A stretch of DNA of 64,000 bases from positions 62,001 to 126,000 of the forward strand of contig JANQGE010000117.1 of assembly GCA_028277485.1 (NCBI GenBank). The letters run 5' to 3'. This DNA is from Chlorobium sp. Its GTDB lineage: Bacteria > Bacteroidota > Chlorobiia > Chlorobiales > Chlorobiaceae. How positions within the stretch are numbered: position 1 is the stretch's first letter; each line of letters starts with the position of its first letter. The notes under the pieces are model-generated. The model saw only the letters and a program-made list of their open reading frames with translations. It searched no databases and was not told the origin of the DNA. Of this stretch, positions 1 through 8,028 are shown one piece after another. The position numbers and the translations under genes were made by a program.

Positions 1-1071
1 GAAGATATGGAGTTTGTCCAGTTTCACCCTACCGGCCTCTATCAGCTCGGCATTCTCATTACTGAGGCTGCGCGGGGAGAGGGCGGCGTGCTGCGCAACG
101 GTCAGGGTGAGAGATTTATGGAGAGGTACGCCCCGAGCATCAAGGACCTTGCCCCCCGGGATATTGTGAGCAGAAGCATCTATGAAGAGATCAGGACGGG
201 AAGGGGGGCAGGGCCGATGAAAGACCATGTTCTCCTGGATCTGACAGCACTTTCGAAGGAAAAAATCGCTGCAAAGCTTCCGGAAATAGAGTCGTTCGCG
301 AAGATTTATCTGGGCATCGACCCCGCAGATGAAGCGATACCGGTATTGCCTACCTGCCATTACGCGATGGGAGGAATTCCTACTGATGTAAACGGCAGGG
401 TGACCTGCGATCCGGAAGGTAGCGAAGTTTTCGGATTCTGGGCGGCGGGAGAGGTTGCCTGTGTTTCGGTTCATGGGGCGAACCGCCTTGGTTCGAATTC
501 ACTGCTGGATCTTATTGTTTTCGGCAGGCGTGCAGGAAAAGATATCAGTCGATTCCTGGATCGTGTCTGCCTTGCTCCGCTTCCTCTGGCTACAGGTTCG
601 GCAGACAGGGTCAGGGAAATGATCGGCAGGTTTCAGGGAAGAAAAGACGGCGAAACCATCGCGGCGGTCCGAAGCGACCTGCAGGATGTGATGATGGAAA
701 AAGTGTCGGTTTTCCGTAACGAAGAGGGGCTTTCGGATGCGGTTGATGAATGTGCCGTTCTCCGGAAGAGGGCCGCCGACATCCGTGTATCAGACCACAG
801 CAGGAATTTCAATACGGAACTCCTCGAGGCGATTGAACTTCAGCACATGGTGAACTATTCGACAGCCGTGGCCGTATCGGCCCTGGAGCGCCGAGAGTCA
901 AGAGGAGCACACGGGAGGGAAGATTATCCCCTGCGCGATGATGCAAAGTGGCTGAAGCATTCGCTCTGTTTTCTCGGAGAGGATGGGAAAATGTCGGTAA
1001 CCGGGAAGCCGGTTGATCTCTCGCTTGCCGAGGCAAGAGCTGAATTTGCGCCGAAAGCAAGAACGTACTGA
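1..1071 (+). CDS. sdhA: Succinate dehydrogenase / fumarate reductase flavoprotein subunit (5' end outside window)
   Basis: This is the C-terminal part, at least 356 residues, of the FAD subunit that interconverts succinate and fumarate; the frame is open from base 1. Visible family motifs are QFHPTG, the TEAARGEGG segment, the HYAMGGI segment and HGANRLGSNSLLDL, which hold substrate- and flavin-binding residues. The C-terminus ends in KARTY, close to the usual SdhA/FrdA ending. In green sulfur bacteria the enzyme works as fumarate reductase in the reductive TCA cycle. No iron-sulfur subunit follows, so sdhB and the cytochrome b subunit must lie upstream or elsewhere. SdhA and FrdA cannot be separated from this fragment. 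Confidence 0.93.
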   Translation, partial: EDMEFVQFHPTGLYQLGILITEAARGEGGVLRNGQGERFMERYAPSIKDLAPRDIVSRSIYEEIRTGRGAGPMKDHVLLDLTALSKEKIAAKLPEIESFAKIYLGIDPADEAIPVLPTCHYAMGGIPTDVNGRVTCDPEGSEVFGFWAAGEVACVSVHGANRLGSNSLLDLIVFGRRAGKDISRFLDRVCLAPLPLATGSADRVREMIGRFQGRKDGETIAAVRSDLQDVMMEKVSVFRNEEGLSDAVDECAVLRKRAADIRVSDHSRNFNTELLEAIELQHMVNYSTAVAVSALERRESRGAHGREDYPLRDDAKWLKHSLCFLGEDGKMSVTGKPVDLSLAEARAEFAPKARTY

Positions 1072-1213
1072 TCGGAAGAGAGAGAAACGCTTGGAAGAGG
1101 TGTGTACTGCGTGTTGGCAGGCAGGGAATGGAGTTCGGAAGCAAAATCAGCCGGCAAAAGGAGAATCGGATTTAGGGGTCGAGATGAAGAAGTGTTGATC
1201 TTTGAAATGTTTT

Positions 1214-1293
1214 GGGCGCCTCTCTTGTCATGAGCGGTTCAACCCCTTTCTATCCGCTCAACGAAGCAATTGAGTCGTGGTATAGAGGTGCCC
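1214..1293. repeat. Dispersed hairpin element, internally deleted copy
   Basis: The copy runs from gggcgcctct to agaggtgccc. Its inner part (gagcggttcaa, then tatccgctcaacgaagcaat) matches the antisense of the short-form elements. About 30 bp around the usual 'aaggcggacggagcgc' core are missing. It lies between sdhA and the CoA-transferase gene. Confidence 0.75.
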
Positions 1294-1331
1294 TTTATTC
1301 AGAATTAGGATAAAAAGGAGTGATTACATTT

Positions 1332-2624
1332 ATGAAATACAAAACAATTTCCGCTGCGGAAGCGGTTTCAATCGTTAAATCGGAAGACAGGGTTTTCCTG
1401 CAAACAGCGGCGGCTACGCCGCAGAGGCTGATCAATGCGCTTGTTGACAGGGCGGATGATCTGCGGAATGTTGAGATTGTCAGTCTTCATACCGAAGGGG
1501 AGGCCGGGTATGTCCGGCCGGAGTACAGTGAAAGTTTCCGTCTCAACGCATTGTTCGTCGGAAAAAATGTTCGATCCGCCGTGCAGGAAGGCTTGGCTGA
1601 CGCGATACCTATTTTTTTAAGCGAAGTTCCGGCTTTATTCTACAGCAAGGTGCTTCCTCTTGATGTTGCGTTTGTTCATGTTTCTCCTCCTGACCGTCAT
1701 GGATACTGCTCTCTGGGAGTATCGGTAGATGCCGCACGGGCGGCGGTTCATACCGCAAGGTATGTGATCGCCCAGGTGAACCCGAACATGCCTCGCACAC
1801 ACGGAGAGGGTCTGCTGCATGCCAGTCATATAGACGCCATGATCGATGTTGACGATCCCCTGCCGGAAACGCCCAGGCATGAGATGACTGATGCCGAACG
1901 AAAAATCGGGGAAAACATTGCCTCCATTGTCGAAGACGGCGCAACCCTTCAGATGGGGATAGGTGCGATCCCCGACGCAACGCTTGCGGCGCTTTCGCGC
2001 CACAGGGACCTGGGTATCCATACCGAAATGTTTTCTGACGGTGTTGTTGATCTGGTAGAACAAGGGGTTATTACAGGGAGGCGTAAGCGTACCCATAATG
2101 GGATTATCGTTGCCAGTTTTCTGCTGGGGACGCGTAAACTGTATGATTTCGTGGACGACAATCCTCTTGTTGAGATGTTTGGGTCGGATTATGTAAACGA
2201 TACAAGGGAGATCCGGAAGAACGCCAAGGTTACCGCGATCAATAGTGCAATTGAAATCGACATGACCGGGCAGGTATGCGCCGACTCGATAGGGCAGCGG
2301 TACTTTTCCGGAGTCGGCGGGCAGATGGACTTCATAAGAGGGGCGGCACTTTCCCCGGGCGGAAAACCCATCATAGCCCTGCCGTCGGTTACCAGGCGCG
2401 GTGAATCACGGATTGTGCCCGTACTTAAAACCGGTGCCGGGGTTGTCACCACAAGGGCTCACGTACAGTATGTCGTTACGGAATACGGGATTGTGAACCT
2501 GCATGGCAAGAACATGCGCCAACGTGCCGAAGCACTTGCAAGTATAGCCCATCCGGATTTTCGTGAGGATATCTGCCGTGCTGCACACGACCTTTACGGC
2601 GGCTGCAGGAAAGTCTGTCAGTAA
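1332..2624 (+). CDS. Acetyl-CoA hydrolase/transferase family CoA-transferase
   Basis: A 430-residue enzyme of the family that includes 4-hydroxybutyrate CoA-transferase and succinyl-CoA:acetate CoA-transferase. Family marks are the N-terminal KSEDRVFLQ region, GIGAIPDA near residue 215, HTEMFSDGVVDL with the likely catalytic glutamate, and VVTEYGIVNLHGK near the C-terminus. ATG 1332 is preferred over an in-frame GTG at 1320 because an AGGAG box at about 1316-1320 is properly spaced only for the ATG. It moves CoA between acyl-CoA and a free acid. The substrate cannot be told from sequence; acetate/succinyl-CoA would link it to the neighbouring succinate enzyme. It stands alone between two repeat copies. 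Confidence 0.85.
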   Translation: MKYKTISAAEAVSIVKSEDRVFLQTAAATPQRLINALVDRADDLRNVEIVSLHTEGEAGYVRPEYSESFRLNALFVGKNVRSAVQEGLADAIPIFLSEVPALFYSKVLPLDVAFVHVSPPDRHGYCSLGVSVDAARAAVHTARYVIAQVNPNMPRTHGEGLLHASHIDAMIDVDDPLPETPRHEMTDAERKIGENIASIVEDGATLQMGIGAIPDATLAALSRHRDLGIHTEMFSDGVVDLVEQGVITGRRKRTHNGIIVASFLLGTRKLYDFVDDNPLVEMFGSDYVNDTREIRKNAKVTAINSAIEIDMTGQVCADSIGQRYFSGVGGQMDFIRGAALSPGGKPIIALPSVTRRGESRIVPVLKTGAGVVTTRAHVQYVVTEYGIVNLHGKNMRQRAEALASIAHPDFREDICRAAHDLYGGCRKVCQ

Positions 2625-2650
2625 AGGATTGTGATTGATAGGTTGAATAA

Positions 2651-2758
2651 GGGCGCCTCTATTGTCATGAGCGGTTCAAGTGCAAGGCGAACGGAGCGCA
2701 AAGCCTCTACCCCCCATCCGCCTGACGAAGTGGTCATGGTGAGCAACAAAAGGTGCCC
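2651..2758. repeat. Dispersed hairpin element, degenerate copy
   Basis: It begins gggcgcctctattgtcatga and ends aggtgccc. The left half (gagcggttcaagtgcaaggcgaacggagcgca) is well conserved and the right half is diverged. It lies at the 3' side of the CoA-transferase gene, whose convergent neighbour is bchU. Confidence 0.75.
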
Positions 2759-2792
2759 TTATGAGACAGCCTTTTCAATGCTGATGCCTCCG

Positions 2793-3812
2793 TTACGAAG
2801 GCTTTACAGCTTCTACGTACAGGTGGTCATAGCGGCGGACCATGCGGACGTCCGTGAAGCCGATTTTTTCAAGGATAGGCTTGTAGTGTGATTGCTCCTT
2901 GAAACCAAGTACGGAAAAAGGCATACCGATACCCATGATGTAGTGGCTGAGATAATCGTAGTTCGGGTTATCCTGTTCATCGACAATCATGTCAAGAATG
3001 ATTACTTTGCCGCCCTCTTGAAGAGCGTTGAAAGCCTTGGTGCACATCATCTCCGTCAGCTGTTCATTTGCCGAGTAAAGAATTCTGCAGAACATGACTG
3101 CATCTGCCGGCGGGTATTCCTCCCTGTAAATGTCTACGGCGGCGCCTCTCAGTCTGTCGGCAATCCCTTTTTCCTCCGCATTTTCATTGACAAGATCAAT
3201 GGCTCCGGGCAGATTCAGGATGGTTGTGTCAAGCTGGGGATACTTTTTGCACAGGGCGGCTGAGATGTCGCCGATTCCTCCACCGACGTCGACAAGTTTT
3301 TTATTACTGCCGAGATCCGCCTCCTCAAAGAGGAGCCTGATGGAGAAGTGGGCGTTGCTCCGGTGTATTTCTTCAAAGTAAAGGTTCTCTTCCCTTGTCT
3401 GAGGCGGGTAGGAGGTTTCTCCCTTATAATCAAGCTTCCCCCGAACAGCTTCGGCCATATTCATGTAAAAGTTTTCGGCAGTATACGCCATTGCTTTGGC
3501 GACAGGAGCCATATACAGGTTCGGGTGCTCGTCGCTGGGCAGGAACATGTTTCGGGCAAAATCCGTCAGTTCCCATTTTCCGTTCTCCTGACGGGCAATC
3601 CCTATCTGGCGCAAAGCTTCGAGAAGCATCCCCAGTCTTTGCGGCACGGCACCGAGAGCCTTTGAAAGGGTTTCGACATCTTTTGCTTCTCCAGCGAGTT
3701 GGTTGAAAAGGTCGAGCTCAAGTGCAGCCTTGAAACAGCCAAATTCCACGAGCCCTTTGAAAAGGATTTCATTGGCCCGCTCAGTTTGTTTCAGTAACTC
3801 ATTGTCGTTCAT
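2793..3812 (-). CDS. bchU: Bacteriochlorophyllide C-20 methyltransferase BchU
   Basis: A 339-residue SAM-dependent methyltransferase. It has an N-terminal winged-helix dimerisation region and a Rossmann-type SAM domain with VDVGGGIGDISAA near residue 180. The segments FEEIHRSNAHFSIRLL, LNLPGAIDLVNENA and FCRILYSANEQL match my recollection of Chlorobaculum tepidum BchU along the whole length. BchU methylates the C-20 meso carbon, which distinguishes bacteriochlorophyll c (or e) from d in chlorosomes. The reading frame is uninterrupted; known BChl d strains carry frameshifts here. It is monocistronic, transcribed away from a repeat copy and convergent with the CoA-transferase gene. The start is the ATG at 3812; no strong ribosome-binding site is visible. 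Confidence 0.95.
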   Translation of the reverse strand: MNDNELLKQTERANEILFKGLVEFGCFKAALELDLFNQLAGEAKDVETLSKALGAVPQRLGMLLEALRQIGIARQENGKWELTDFARNMFLPSDEHPNLYMAPVAKAMAYTAENFYMNMAEAVRGKLDYKGETSYPPQTREENLYFEEIHRSNAHFSIRLLFEEADLGSNKKLVDVGGGIGDISAALCKKYPQLDTTILNLPGAIDLVNENAEEKGIADRLRGAAVDIYREEYPPADAVMFCRILYSANEQLTEMMCTKAFNALQEGGKVIILDMIVDEQDNPNYDYLSHYIMGIGMPFSVLGFKEQSHYKPILEKIGFTDVRMVRRYDHLYVEAVKPS

Positions 3813-3967
3813 GTTCAGGTGAGGCTAAAAAGTTGAAAAATAAGCTGATCACGGCATTTTTGGGTTAAGCCTCAATTTATTTCAAAAGGCTTTATGAAAC
3901 AACCCCATAAATGCCTGTGCTTTGTGGGCTTCATGCAGCTCTTTGTCCTGAAGGAGATCGGATTCAT

Positions 3968-4084
3968 GGGCACCTCTATTAATTTGTTGCGCGCCCTGAT
4001 TACTTCGTTGGCCGGATAGGAGAGGGTTTCTGCGCTCCGTCCGCCTTGTACTCAAGTCGCTCACGACAATTTATAGAGGTGCCC
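3968..4084. repeat. Dispersed hairpin element, complete short form
   Basis: A 117-bp copy with ends gggcacctctat / atagaggtgccc. The interior shows ttgttgcgcgccctgatta, cgttggccggataggagagg and gctccgtccgcct, which fold back as a long imperfect hairpin. It is a good reference copy for the short form. It lies between bchU (5' side) and the YfiH gene (3' side). Confidence 0.9.
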
Positions 4085-4145
4085 TTTGTTGCCGCGATTC
4101 AATTGCTTCGTTGAGCGGATAGAAGGGGGGGCTGCGCCCGGTTCG
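4085..4145. repeat. Dispersed hairpin element, partial copy overlapping the YfiH 3' end
   Basis: Directly abutting the complete copy is a fragment reading gccgcgattcaattgcttcg then ttgagcggatag, as in other copies. The stop codon and last ten or so codons of the YfiH-type gene lie inside it. Confidence 0.7.
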
Positions 4146-4881
4146 CCGAGCTGATGCCGATAAGGCTGATCATCCGGCCGGTTTTTCCTCCTTCTTTGCG
4201 GTGGGAAAAAAAGTCCTTGTTGTTTCTGACCGTGCAAAACGGTGAAACCTCAATAGCGTTGCGGGGAATGCCCGCCTCCAGCAGTTGGTCGAGGTTTGCT
4301 GCCGCAAGATCGAGCAGAAACCGCCCATCGCGTGTCGGCGAAAGGTATTTATTGTTAAAACGGGCGGCAACTTCCCTGCCGACTTCATAAGCGCTTCCGG
4401 ATATGCCGGTTCCGATGTAAGCGCGGCAGCGGGATGGCGACGTGCCGAATTTTTCCTGCATCGTTTCGATGGTTATAGCCGCAACGTTTGCTGCGGTGCC
4501 TTTCCAGCCGGCATGTGCGGCCCCTGAAGCTTCATGTTCAGGATCAAAAAGGAGCACAGGATAACAGTCGGCAGTAAGAATGCACAGGAAAACATCCCGC
4601 TCGCCGGTTACAAAAGCGTCATACCCGGAGCGGTGTCCTCCGGCGTCTGCATGGAAAACCTTCGTTCCGTGAATCTGGTTGGCTGTAACGAGTGAAGATG
4701 GCTCTAAGCCCAGATGACCGCAGAGAATCTCCCTGTTCCGGAGGATGTTTGCAGGGTCGTCACAGGTATTGGTTCCAAGGTTCAGGGAAGCGAACGGCTC
4801 CGGGCTGATGCCTCCGTGCCGGGTGGTCTGCAGGGCGACCAGGCTTCCGTAAGGTGCGAAGATTTGCGGTTTTTTAAACAA
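4099..4881 (-). CDS. YfiH/Pgef-family multicopper-like protein (laccase domain, purine nucleoside phosphorylase)
   Basis: A 260-residue member of the family once called polyphenol oxidase; several members are now known to cleave purine nucleosides. Metal-site residues are visible in NQIHG, TADCYPVLL and AAHAGWKGT (His, Cys, His). TTRHGG near the N-terminus and TGRMISLIG near the C-terminus are also typical. The likely start is TTG 4881, with AAGGA about 9 bases upstream. The family normally ends close to the GRM segment. Here about 17 extra residues (from SSANRAQPP to SAQRSN) follow, encoded by a partial repeat copy, so the natural C-terminus has probably been replaced or extended. It is divergent from galE. 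Confidence 0.88.
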   Translation of the reverse strand: MFKKPQIFAPYGSLVALQTTRHGGISPEPFASLNLGTNTCDDPANILRNREILCGHLGLEPSSLVTANQIHGTKVFHADAGGHRSGYDAFVTGERDVFLCILTADCYPVLLFDPEHEASGAAHAGWKGTAANVAAITIETMQEKFGTSPSRCRAYIGTGISGSAYEVGREVAARFNNKYLSPTRDGRFLLDLAAANLDQLLEAGIPRNAIEVSPFCTVRNNKDFFSHRKEGGKTGRMISLIGISSANRAQPPLLSAQRSN

Positions 4882-5001
4882 TTCGGCTATCCTTGTGATT
4901 TGGATAGTCTCAATTATTGATACCCCCCTGTAATATTAATGAAAGTGTTATCTTTGGCAAAGAGAAACAAAGAGCCCTAAAAATTTCAGTCCTTTGGTAC
5001 A

Positions 5002-5982
5002 GTGAAGATACTTGTCATTGGCGGTGCAGGATACATCGGGAGTCATGTGGTCAGAGAGTTTCTGGACCGCGACTATACTGTTACGGTTTTTGATAACCTT
5101 TCATCCGGCTCCCGTCAAAACCTTTTCGATGAGGCGGCGTTTATGCACGGTGACATCATGCATCCGGTAAGGCTTCGTGAAGTTATGGCCGAAGGTTTTG
5201 ACGGGTGCGTTCATCTTGCCGCTCTGAAAGCTGCCGGAGAGTCTATGGTCAGTCCTGAGCAATATGCGGAGATGAATATTGCCGGTACAATCAGCATTTT
5301 AAATGCAGCGCTCTCGGCGGGGATGCAGAACATGATTTTTTCATCATCGGCGGCAATATTCGGTTCCCCCAGGTATTTGCCTATTGATGAGAAGCATCCG
5401 AAAAGTCCTGAAAATTTTTACGGCTTCACCAAACTTGAAATCGAGCGGCTGATGGAATGGTATGGCAGGTTGAAGGCCTTGAAATACGCTTCGATCCGCT
5501 ACTTCAACGCGGCGGGCTTTGATCCTTCCGGCAGGATTAACGGTCTTGAGAGGAAGCCTGAGAACCTGCTGCCGGTCGTTATGGAAACCGCAGTGGGGCT
5601 GCGCCCGGGTCTTTCGATTTTCGGCGATGATTACCCGACGAGGGACGGAACATGCATTCGTGACTATGTCCACGTCAGTGACCTTGCAACGGCTCATGTT
5701 TCGGCGTTCGAGTACATTAACCAGGCAAAGGAGAGCATATCGGTAAACCTTGGCAGTGAAACAGGTGTCAGCGTATCGGAGATGATCCAGAGGGCGCGGG
5801 AGATAACAGGAATGGACATTCCTGCGGAGGCGTCGGAAAGAAGGCCGGGTGATCCTGCCGAGCTTGTTGCGTCATCGGCAAAAGCGAGGGAAATACTGGA
5901 ATGGGAGCCGCGCTACAGTGATCTTGACACCCTGATCGATTCAACATGGCAGGTGTATCGTAGTAATTACAGCCTAATCTGA
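5002..5982 (+). CDS. galE: UDP-glucose 4-epimerase
   Basis: A 326-residue extended short-chain dehydrogenase that interconverts UDP-glucose and UDP-galactose for envelope polysaccharides. The NAD-binding glycine motif GGAGYIGSH is at residues 7-15. The catalytic serine lies in FSSSAAIFG and the Tyr-x-x-x-Lys pair in FYGFTKLE. YFNAAGFDPSG and TRDGTCIRDYVHVSDLA are typical GalE segments. The start is GTG 5002, directly before the conserved MKILVIGG. Length is near the family norm. The M23 peptidase gene follows after 5 bp, so the two are probably co-transcribed. Confidence 0.93.
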   Translation: MKILVIGGAGYIGSHVVREFLDRDYTVTVFDNLSSGSRQNLFDEAAFMHGDIMHPVRLREVMAEGFDGCVHLAALKAAGESMVSPEQYAEMNIAGTISILNAALSAGMQNMIFSSSAAIFGSPRYLPIDEKHPKSPENFYGFTKLEIERLMEWYGRLKALKYASIRYFNAAGFDPSGRINGLERKPENLLPVVMETAVGLRPGLSIFGDDYPTRDGTCIRDYVHVSDLATAHVSAFEYINQAKESISVNLGSETGVSVSEMIQRAREITGMDIPAEASERRPGDPAELVASSAKAREILEWEPRYSDLDTLIDSTWQVYRSNYSLI

Positions 5983-5987
5983 GTCCC

Positions 5988-6785
5988 ATGGCATCACGCC
6001 GGAAAAAAAACGCCGTGTATACCCTCAGCCTCGTCCCTGCAGGAGGCCGGTCGAGGCCTGTGATGTTGTTAAAAGGCCGTCCGGCGGTATTTATTCTTGT
6101 TCTCTTCATTATTTTTGTAGTGCAGGCGGGCCTTGTGGGATTGCTTTTCTTCGGCACGCCACTGCGTGACATGATTCCCGGATGGTTGCTGCCCGGCTAC
6201 CAGGAGCAGTTTATTGCCCGTCAAGCAAAGAGAGTGGACAGTTTGGTTGTCGAGATTGAAAGCATGCGCGCGTTTAGCGAAAAGATGGAAGGAATGATGT
6301 TTCAGGAAAAGGCTCTGGAACAGGAACGTGAATCATTCGGGGGCGGTGTCGGCCGGAAAGTGTTCGATACGGGCATTATGCCTGCAGCCTCTGCTGTTGG
6401 CGCCAGGGAACATCCGAAATTTACCGGGAGGCTGGTGACCGGTTCCATATCGCAGCGTTTCAAGCGGGGACGAAGCCATTACGGGATCGATATAGCGACA
6501 CCGCGCAATGAACCTGTCGGCGCGGTGGCCGATGGTTCGGTGATTTTTTCTGACTGGACAGGTACATTCGGATATACGCTGATTGTCGACCACGGGGAGT
6601 ACATGACGTTTTACAAGCACTGCAGCCGTCTTTTCAAGAAAGGCGGGGAGCAGGTAAAACTTGGAGAAGTGATTGCGCTTGCCGGTGATACAGGCCATGA
6701 ATCTTCAGGTATCCATCTGCACTTTGAAGTCTGGAGAAACGGTATCCCCGTCAACCCTGAAACCTATCTGAATTTTTCCATGTAA
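5988..6785 (+). CDS. M23-family metallopeptidase (LytM/peptidoglycan endopeptidase)
   Basis: A 265-residue inner-membrane-anchored cell-wall hydrolase. One transmembrane helix lies near residues 33-55 after a basic N-terminus, followed by a short coiled-coil-like stretch and a C-terminal M23 domain. Zinc ligands are visible as HYGIDIA (H-x-x-x-D) and HLHFEV (H-x-H). It probably trims peptidoglycan cross-links. A bactofilin gene follows; M23 peptidase plus bactofilin is a recurrent pair in cell-shape control, as in Helicobacter CcmA/Csd1 and in other phyla. A shape role here is inference from context. Confidence 0.9.
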   Translation: MASRRKKNAVYTLSLVPAGGRSRPVMLLKGRPAVFILVLFIIFVVQAGLVGLLFFGTPLRDMIPGWLLPGYQEQFIARQAKRVDSLVVEIESMRAFSEKMEGMMFQEKALEQERESFGGGVGRKVFDTGIMPAASAVGAREHPKFTGRLVTGSISQRFKRGRSHYGIDIATPRNEPVGAVADGSVIFSDWTGTFGYTLIVDHGEYMTFYKHCSRLFKKGGEQVKLGEVIALAGDTGHESSGIHLHFEVWRNGIPVNPETYLNFSM

Positions 6786-6786
6786 A

Positions 6787-6892
6787 GGGCTCCTCTATCA
6801 ATTGCCGTGAATCCCGGTTTTATCGGGATAGGAGGCGGACAGTGCACAGGAGCCCTTCCTGTCCGCCCAACCAAAGCAGATCAATCGAGGTG
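6787..6892. repeat. Dispersed hairpin element, diverged copy
   Basis: It starts gggctcctctatcaattgcc and ends tcgaggtg. It contains an inner cccggttttatcggga hairpin and a duplicated cctgtccgccc / ggaggcggacag pair. It sits in the gap between the M23 peptidase and bactofilin genes. Confidence 0.65.
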
Positions 6893-6913
6893 TTTTAAAA
6901 AAAAACAGGGAGC

Positions 6914-7345
6914 ATGTTCGGTAAAAGAGGAAAAAAACGAAAAGCCGGTTCGGCCGGCGGCTTGACGCTGCTGATGGAAGGTACTTCTGTTCAGGGGGAA
7001 CTCGTTGCAGAGGGTGACATCAGGATCGACGGGAATGTTTCCGGTCGGATTACCTGCCGGGCAACGCTTATCATCGGAAGTGAGGGTTATGTCGAAGGAG
7101 AGATAACCGCCCAGAACATGAGGGTTTCGGGGAAGTTAAAGGGAAACGCCGATGTGTCCGGTGAGCTTCGGCTTGAATCGTCCGCTTCCATTGATGGCGA
7201 CCTGACTGTTGCAGCCCTTGATGTCGAGGACGGAGCAAAGCTGAACGGGAGGGTCTATATGAAGCAGGACGGGATGGTCGAAGAACGGCTGCGGGAGCAG
7301 GAGAAGGAGGCGGAGCCGCAGCTTTCCGGGATGAAAAGTCTATGA
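6914..7345 (+). CDS. Bactofilin (polymer-forming cytoskeletal protein)
   Basis: A 143-residue DUF583/bactofilin protein. Such proteins self-assemble into filaments at the membrane and position cell-wall enzymes. The core from about residue 20 to 115 is a run of short glycine/valine-rich beta-helix repeats (for example SVQGELVAEGDIRIDGNVSG and ASIDGDLTVAALDVEDGAKL), flanked by a basic N-terminus and an acidic C-terminal tail. AGGGAG lies just before ATG 6914. The last codons overlap atpZ by 4 bp. The upstream M23 peptidase is the expected partner. Confidence 0.92.
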   Translation: MFGKRGKKRKAGSAGGLTLLMEGTSVQGELVAEGDIRIDGNVSGRITCRATLIIGSEGYVEGEITAQNMRVSGKLKGNADVSGELRLESSASIDGDLTVAALDVEDGAKLNGRVYMKQDGMVEERLREQEKEAEPQLSGMKSL

Positions 7346-7590
7346 GAACCGACGAGAAAGAAAAGTTTGCGGATTATTTCGGAAGATCCACCAGGGCTTT
7401 GTCGGATTATCTTGGAATAGGGTTTCAGATTACCGTGAGTTTTGTTTTTTTTGTGCTTGTGGGCTACTGGGCTGACCAAAAGTTTGGTACGACCCCGCTG
7501 TTGCTGCTTGCCGGAGTTGTTGCCGGGATGATCGGTATGGTGCTCGTGCTGATGAAAGTTGTGAGAAAAGCCAATAAAAAAGATTGCTGA
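7342..7590 (+). CDS. atpZ: AtpZ/AtpI-family F-ATPase assembly protein
   Basis: An 82-residue membrane protein with two transmembrane helices, about residues 25-45 and 50-72, separated by a short loop, and a charged C-terminus. The pattern of GYWADQKFGTTP followed by LLAGVVAGMIGMVL is typical of AtpZ, which assists assembly of the F0 rotor. It overlaps the bactofilin stop by 4 bp (ATGA) and opens the ATP synthase gene run. Confidence 0.82.
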   Translation: MRTDEKEKFADYFGRSTRALSDYLGIGFQITVSFVFFVLVGYWADQKFGTTPLLLLAGVVAGMIGMVLVLMKVVRKANKKDC

Positions 7591-7608
7591 ACCGCCAGCC
7601 TGTACAGG

Positions 7609-8028
7609 ATGGCTGCGGCAATCCCTATTTGTTTGAATCTTATGAAACCATTGTTTGATTTTCTTTTAAAGATATTTATCTTGTCCGTCATTTTATGGGG
7701 GGCGGTTTTCTGGGGGGCAGCGGAGTATGGTATTGACCTTCGTTCGGTTTTTGTTGCCTGGCTATTGATTGCGGCAAACACCCTCGTCGGCTATCTGCTT
7801 TTTGAGTATGCCTTTGACAAGCCGCAGGCTGTCTATACCAAGATTGTTTTGGGGGGAGTGACGCTGAGGCTGCTTGTGCTCATGGTACTTGTCGCAGTTG
7901 TCATTGTTCAGCGTCTTGTTGCTGTAAATGATTTTGTGTTGTCGTTATTTGCTTTTTACTGTATTTACGTGATTATCGAAATTCTCGGATATCAAAAAAA
8001 GAACAAACAGAAAAAGAAAGTTGCATGA
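7609..8028 (+). CDS. atpI: ATP synthase subunit I-like membrane protein
   Basis: A 139-residue protein with four predicted transmembrane helices, about residues 15-40, 46-70, 80-103 and 107-127, and a lysine-rich C-terminal tail. Size, topology and place between atpZ and atpB fit AtpI, a chaperone-like factor for c-ring assembly. Sequence similarity to known AtpI cannot be judged by eye. ATG 7609 lacks a good ribosome-binding site and an in-frame ATG at 7642 is an alternative. Its stop overlaps the atpB start (ATGA). Confidence 0.65.
   Translation: MAAAIPICLNLMKPLFDFLLKIFILSVILWGAVFWGAAEYGIDLRSVFVAWLLIAANTLVGYLLFEYAFDKPQAVYTKIVLGGVTLRLLVLMVLVAVVIVQRLVAVNDFVLSLFAFYCIYVIIEILGYQKKNKQKKKVA

Noticed and set aside
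2631..2891. Plus-strand 86-residue frame after the CoA-transferase gene
   Set aside because: It runs through a repeat copy and the antisense of bchU; no ribosome-binding site or family match.
3882..4064. Open frame of 60 residues on the minus strand
   Set aside because: It mostly translates a dispersed hairpin element; similar reading frames (…RRTERRN…) recur in other copies.
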